NCBI GenBank assembly: GCA_900708905.1 | Contig: CAADRB010000026.1 | Location: 2,808,120-2,872,119, forward strand | Direction of reading: 5' to 3' | DNA: 64,000 bases | From: Hymenolepis diminuta | Taxonomy: Eukaryota; Platyhelminthes; Cestoda; Cyclophyllidea; Hymenolepididae | Shown here: positions 58,466-64,000 of the stretch, piece after piece | How positions within the stretch are numbered: the first letter of the stretch is position 1 | Layout: every line of letters begins with the position of its first letter | Notes under the pieces: generated by a model | The model's database searches: none | The model's input: the letters and a program-made list of their open reading frames with translations, nothing else | What the model was told of the DNA's origin: nothing | Program-made: the position numbers and the translations under genes

Positions 58466-61400
58466 TCATTGATATACAAAAGATCTGGGTGCGAGTCGCC
58501 GTTGCTGCTCCTGGAAAAAAAAGCAAAATAATTAGAACAGGAAATTTCACAAGTTAAAAATTAACTTAATGAAATCTTCTCGACTATGATCATGTTGTCG
58601 AATCCAAAATGTCACTAGATAAAGACCGACTTATTTCAAGTTAGTAGAAACAAAGGAAGATGGAAGGAGCTTAGAAGGGAGTGATTTAAATACAATTCAT
58701 TTTAATGGAAATAGACAGTCAGAAGTGACTTGCCGAATAAAGTAACTGAAACTGAGTCCATGTGTGAAATGTAATTACGGTCTTTAATCTTCCAATGTTA
58801 TAAATATAACGGTAATAGGTATTCAATCAAAGTGTAAATGTGAAAGAAAATATTTGAGAGCATTTTGGATTATTTATTTTCAAAGTTTGTCTTTTTTCAC
58901 ACAATTTCCGCAAAGTAACACGACTCATTTACTTTTCAATCGTTTTTTTCTGCAAGCAACTTTATAACTGTCTAAAAAATTAATGAAACAGAACTTTTTA
59001 GTTTATTTGTTCAATATTCGTAACGAAGATGTGAATTTGACAGGGGGAGGTAGAAGTTTTAAATATTATAGTTAAAATTAAAATTTATATATAAATTCAT
59101 TTGTGATTGATGTCTCCTTGTCTTGGTGACTTTCATGGCGCGAATATTTTAAGAGCATTTTGTCTGGTTGGAAGTAGATTGTGATTTCTGATAGCGAAGA
59201 TTCCCATTCTTCTTTATTCCCCTAAGTCCGCCTTTAAAAAACCTATTTTTATCTCATAGAAAAAGAAAACGAACGCCTGGAATTGACCAACTTTAAAAAT
59301 CTCATTTTTAGAGTTGGAGGTAGCTGATTTTAGTAACTTGAAGCTTAATTAAGTTGCTCAAATGGTTGAAAACGATTTGATCGCAGTTGAAAGTTACAAA
59401 CAAATAGGTGAAAATTCACCTAGATACTTCACCACTTAAGGAATAATTGTTTATAAGCGGAAAAACACATTTTTAACATTTAGAAGACAGATGCGAACAA
59501 AACTAAGGGAAGACAGGATTCAGATTAATACTGTGAAAATTAATGTTTCTCAAAAGAAAATTTTGTTTTTTAAGTGTAAACTTTGATTCAAATTCCAGCA
59601 AAACTGCTTGAAACATGCACCGAGCCCATTCTTCTACTGTTTCCTATCACAAGGTGGATGATAACAAACTAAAGGCTTTTCAGAGCACAGCTGGGTCCGT
59701 ACAGCAGACGACAAGTGACTCTTAAGTGCTGGTAGAAGAGTTCCTCTATGAAATCTCGCCGCATAATTGCAGAACCTTAGATTTAACCTCTGGGGTAAGT
59801 CTGCACAAACAGGCGATTCGATCATTAAAATTTTATTGAATTCTCATTTACCGAGACTGGGATAATTTAAAGTTTCTCTTACAAGGAACTGGCTTAAGCA
59901 GCTCAGTGCAAATGCGAAGCAGGTGCTTGGTGAGAATGAATGTGCGGTTCGGATCCAGAATGTTAATAAAATATCCATCCCGCGCTTTCAGAACACCAAT
60001 CACAAATAGAAGGGGTGAAAAAATGAAATAGTTATCATGGATATTCGGTGTCATTGACTCTGCAAACGCGTGTGAAATGAAGAGACCCATGCTAACTGGC
60101 CATCATCGAAACGTAGACATTCTACAAACCGATAAACTTTCCTGCCCACTGGAGCCTGTTGCAAGACGATGGCTACAAAATTTTTACCATGCCATACATA
60201 ATATATATTTCAGTTCTTTTAATCAAAAGAAAAGTTTCCATGAACAGGAGGCCATTGTAAGAACATGCATTCAGATTGACTTGGATTCTAGACGTACGGA
60301 ACCTCCTAACTCTTTAACAGAAAGCCTGTTTTGTTCTAGATTTTCTTATCTTTTAGCCCATTTAAGTTAGTTAAGTTCACGTATGAAATCGTCCCAATTT
60401 CTGATAATTTTACTTCAATGATTAACGCAATTTCGTTCGAAGACGTTTATCAATTAGCTCTTGGAGGTGCACGCGGGCGTTCTCCCTCTTCTAGTTTATT
60501 GATATGTTAGCATTAGGACCATCCACGTTAAACCACTCCTTTGCCATCCTCTGCTATCTTTTCCTATGTACGTTTCAAACCGCAGTTTGACCAGTTCACA
60601 TCACTCTCCATTACCCACTTATGGGTTGAAGTTCTTGTCTGACCAGAACCTCTCCCCTAGAACGGTCTGAGCGATCTCAACTGTTCACCTTATTTTACAA
60701 TAAAGTAATGCCTTGTCACCCTCAAATACATCTCTATGCTTGATTAAATAAAATTACTTTAGTCAATTTTCAAGATCCCAAAAGTTGCCAACGTGCCAAT
60801 TTCTTGGCAGCACCACTCCTTGTCAGCTTAACAACAAACATTTCCGTGAAAACCTGCTCGCTCTGACCTTAAAAAAATCACACCATTTTAACACACACGC
60901 TAGCTAGAAAGATTATTCACCTTGAGCATTTTGAGCTCACCTAAAAGATGCCCCTTTAAAGGAAAAAGTTGAACAAAAATTGTTTGTTGTTATATTAATT
61001 AAACTTACAGCTTCTGGTCTTGAAGGAACCCGGGAAATGACATTGAAAGTTGAAAAGGTACATCGACTGCTTGGTCTGAGAAGTTTCCGCGTCAATTGGT
61101 TTGTACCTGTGGTCAAAAAATCCTAGCCAGGATAGTGGACTTTCTTGGTGCTAATTTATCATAATCAATACTGATTAAACTAAAATTTGTATTGGAGTAT
61201 ATTTCAGTTTCTCTAGTTAAGAAGTCCCTCAAAATATAAGATAACTTTTTTGTCTTAATTTCAGTTGACTCTACTATTTTCAGACACTTTTAATAACTTA
61301 TTAATATTGAGGTAGTATACATAACTGTGTCGCTCCAAATAAAATGGTACGTATCCATTAATAAAATTGTGGCTATCACTACTTGCTCAGGATTAGAAGG

Positions 61401-62778
61401 AAAAAGGCTTATTGCTAAACGACTTTTTATTAAAAAAGTATCCTGTTTATATTCTACTTAGATATAGAACATTGAATAAATTCTCTGATAATCCAATGGT
61501 AGAGAAGTAAACAGATTTCAATCACAGGTAGGGGCCCATAAGTTCAGTAAACGGAAAATCTGCTACTTGAGAAACGATATCCTTTTGCAGAACGTTCGCT
61601 TTTCCTTCAGTGATCTCTCCTTATTCCCTCATGTATCTTATCGCACCACAAATTGAGTTACTTAATTAGAGATCCAACTACACCATTGTCTTGATTCTCA
61701 ACTTTCATTTACTTTTAATAAACCCTAATGAATAACCTTAACTTAAAGTTTTTTATAATGATACAAAACATTTGGTAAAAGACTGGTAGAAAATGTGGGT
61801 TTTTACCTCCTCTCAAAGAGATCACCTCATGTTAATTGAGACAGCTGAGCAAACTTAGAAAAACGCATGATCTTGTAAGTCTCTGAATCGTTTAGTATAA
61901 TTTTATCAACAGAGGACCTTTTGCTTTTTTAAACTGCTTGATAATTGATTTAGTATCAAACACGACATTGACATGTGGATACAGAGCGTTCAACTTAACA
62001 TTTAAAGAACGGTGGGAGAGGAATGAATTCTGAAGATTGAGTTCTTGAAGCCAAAGTTCTCACTTTAACTCGAGTTTTGCCTCTTTTGTCTTAAATACCT
62101 TTATAAGTTGTCATTTGACATCACTTCCTTCGTTGGATTTGTACCAGGGATCGGAAGTTCAAGAACTAAAGTCTGCATTTATGTTTAAGTAGATCTCATA
62201 TCACAAAGCAATTAAAATTCCACTTATAGCAGAGACAGCACATCCAGAATCGAACGAGTTTAACATGATTATGTTTAGAGAACAGAGTTACAGAGCTATT
62301 GGCTGGTAAAAGCCAAAATCGCAGTTAGCGTAAATATACTTAATTCATTTTAACTCATTTAACTTATTCCATAACCACATAGGTGTGACGCTCCATGAAA
62401 TTACACTTCTCAAAATATTTTGACGTCATAGCAGTATTGAAGTTCAAAAGAATTTCAGAGTGACGTACCAATAATGCAGAGCACTACTCTTAATGGAACG
62501 AAGTAGAGTATTAGTGTGAAAATCACCAGAAAGAAAAGACAAAACCACGTCAACCAAGGCACCTGCCACTCAAACACCCTAAAATTTAAAGATGGCAGTC
62601 ATAAAAATTAAGCCTCTGGTCAAATATACCTACTGAAATGGCTGACTGTAACGAACCCTATAGTCTTTTCAATGGCCGAAGCAATCAGATCCATGATTTG
62701 AGGTAGATCACCAACTATCTCCATTATGGCATTGAGCTTCTTCTTCCCCTTGTTTGAGTCCTTATGTTCTGAGTTTTG
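58466..62778 (-). CDS. MCTP: MCTP-like gene C, C-terminal part (5' end beyond the window)
   Basis: Four exons on the minus strand: 62778-62657, 62578-62469, 61106-61009 and 58510-58466, joining in phase to about 124 residues and a stop. They match the last MCTP exons of A and B in length and phase: the second is 110 bases in all three genes and the third is 98 in all three. Content: a helical segment with Lys-rich start (GKKKLNAIMEIV); TM2 with VFEWQVPWLTWF and LYFVPLRVVL; GTNQLTRKLLRP and ISRVPS; and a short end (EQQRRLAPRSFVYQ) aligned to EYRPDAF of A/B by its P and F positions. The first donor here (GTTCGT) is weak. The upstream exon was not found, so the gene must continue beyond 64000, or this is a truncated copy. 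The last exon is the least certain. Confidence 0.72.
58511..61008. other. Intron of gene C
   Basis: A 2.5 kb intron. Two minus-strand open segments (about 59650-59825 and 59848-60060) have a protein-like composition, for example ILDPNRTFILTKHLL, but no clear splice pairing and no family I recognise. The plus ORF at 60077-60370 is unsupported. Confidence 0.35.
61107..62468. other. Intron of gene C between TM2 exon and FLSRVP-type exon
   Basis: A 1.36 kb AT-rich intron. No ORF, repeat copy or RNA gene is recognised. Confidence 0.4.
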
Positions 62779-64000
62779 CTAAATAAGAAAGGCTCTGATC
62801 AGGTTTATGCTTAAAATATTCACTCTCCTTTTCATAATAAAAGGATAAGCTTTTAGAGTGTATATTGAGAACCTCAGCATACCCTTTCAAGTTCCGTGCT
62901 CTCAACGTCGGAAGGAAACTACAAGGGAAACATTCTTGTCAACACTTACGCAAATACAAAAAGACACTTTGCCTTTATTAACTTTGTCAGTCCTAATTCT
63001 AACCGAATAATTGGGTATGGATTTTCTATCTACTCAAAGATGAGCAAAATTTATCTTAGAAGTAATCGATATCTACTGCTTATTAAATTGAATGGTAGTT
63101 TCCTACAATATTTATTGTACGATATGCTAATAGTTGCACTGGGTCGGTGGCACTTTAGTCTCCGAGGTCAGAGGTCACGGGTTAGGTTCCCATCGGTGCA
63201 TATCCAGTGTGTGGAATGGCCAATTGCACTGGTTAAGTCTGGTTAATATAGAGTTGACAGAATTTGAGTCTCTCACAAGGAAGGTTCAATGGTGCCAGAC
63301 TTTGCACAAGATGCGCACTGGAAAACGCTCTCCTAAATGAGCATGGAAATCATTATAATTGTCTTAGTGTTACAATTTGTTAGTAATTTTTAATATATCA
63401 TCGTTCGATAGCGGATACTGAGAACTAATTTGAAATAATATTCTACCATTAGAGTCGAATCAGAAGAAATTCTATACCATTAATACTTTTCCCCTCTTAT
63501 GGGAACCCTATATGCATATATGACGGTTGAAAAGTAACTCCTTATAAAGGTCTCTAGAGAAGTTCGAAATCCGTTATTTGAGTGCGACGGTATTCATTTA
63601 GAATTAAATAAATATATGCTCAGACCGTTAAGAGTTGGAGCGCAAGACTCAAGGACACAGGTTCTATAATGTCTTTCCGATTGGCTGAACAAACTGCTGA
63701 CGAATACCTAATTGTTATTTGAATTTCAAATATAATGTCACGTTATGCGTTATTCTCATATTCCAGTTTAATAATTAAGCTATTTGATCATATAACACGG
63801 AGGTTTACTTCCCGATCATAAACAATAAACTATTAATGATTATTTACTAAATTCGTGACAATTATCAAACCCACATAAAACGCAATACTAAACGCTTATC
63901 CTAATGAATTCAATTTGATCATGCTCCTTAATACTCATAACAATCAGTTAGTTCTCTTTCCTTACATGCAACGATGGCTGTCCGTTTTACTGAAAAGATC
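62779..64000. other. Right-edge region, presumably intron of gene C
   Basis: No upstream MCTP exon is seen. The region contains the SINE-like copy at 63120-63350. The plus ORFs at 62896-63340 run through that repeat and are not genes. Confidence 0.4.
63120..63350 (+). repeat. tRNA-SINE-like repeat, copy 3 (most complete)
   Basis: A tRNA-like head (GGTCGGTGGCACTTTAG, then the B-box-like GGGTTAGGTTCCC) is followed by the body shared with 28795: CATCGGTGCATAT, GTGGAATGGCCAATTG, AATTTGAGTCTCTCA and CGCTCTCCTAAATG. This copy best supports a tRNA origin for the family. Confidence 0.6.

Noticed and set aside
58410..58510. Alternative frame of the last gene C exon (reads HPDLLYIND...)
   Set aside because: The frame looks protein-like but does not match the phase left by the preceding 98-base exon. 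The in-phase frame aligns its P and F with EYRPDAF of A and B.
62896..63340. Plus-strand ORFs of 116 and 68 codons near the right edge
   Set aside because: They run across the SINE-like repeat at 63120-63350, and the translations resemble no protein family.

Overview
The window looks like nuclear DNA of a flatworm (Platyhelminthes). It is AT-rich. Genes are split by canonical introns, and the exons are small islands in long introns filled with decayed repeats. The clearest lineage marker is at 2.4-3.2 kb: a tegumental-allergen-like (TAL) protein, in which an EF-hand region is fused to a dynein light chain domain, an arrangement typical of parasitic flatworms. CsRn1-type Ty3/gypsy remnants fit the same assignment. 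I cannot name the species. A cestode or trematode is likely.

Layout. (1) 2395-3193 (+): five-exon TAL gene with a TATA-like box and an AATAAA signal. (2) 3876-11682 (-): pyruvate kinase, nine coding exons, 558 residues. Its 4.7 kb intron holds broken gypsy elements on the opposite strand. (3) 13135-30522 (-) and 36249-56959 (+): two large 21-exon paralogues, here called A and B. They are multiple C2 domain and transmembrane region proteins (MCTP family), arranged head to head about 5.7 kb apart. (4) 58466-62778 (-): the last four exons of a third MCTP-like gene, C, which converges on B and continues past the right edge. The right half of the window is therefore an MCTP cluster.

A and B share most exon boundaries to the base. 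They also share an N-terminal module and a C2A-C2B linker that I do not recognise in other MCTPs. The usual calcium-binding aspartates are mostly missing from their C2 domains, so they look like calcium-independent ER or endosome membrane tethers specialised in this lineage. A uses GC donor sites where B uses GT. A has one intron that B lacks, and B has an acidic exon that I could not find in A.

The rest is intergenic or intronic sequence with several dispersed repeat families: a tRNA-SINE-like family, three unnamed families, a possible DNA-transposon fragment, and a few orphan ORFs. There is one short run of N at 28335-28343. No rRNA, CRISPR or bacterial features were seen. The exon models are hand-derived from splice motifs, reading phase and A/B/C comparison.
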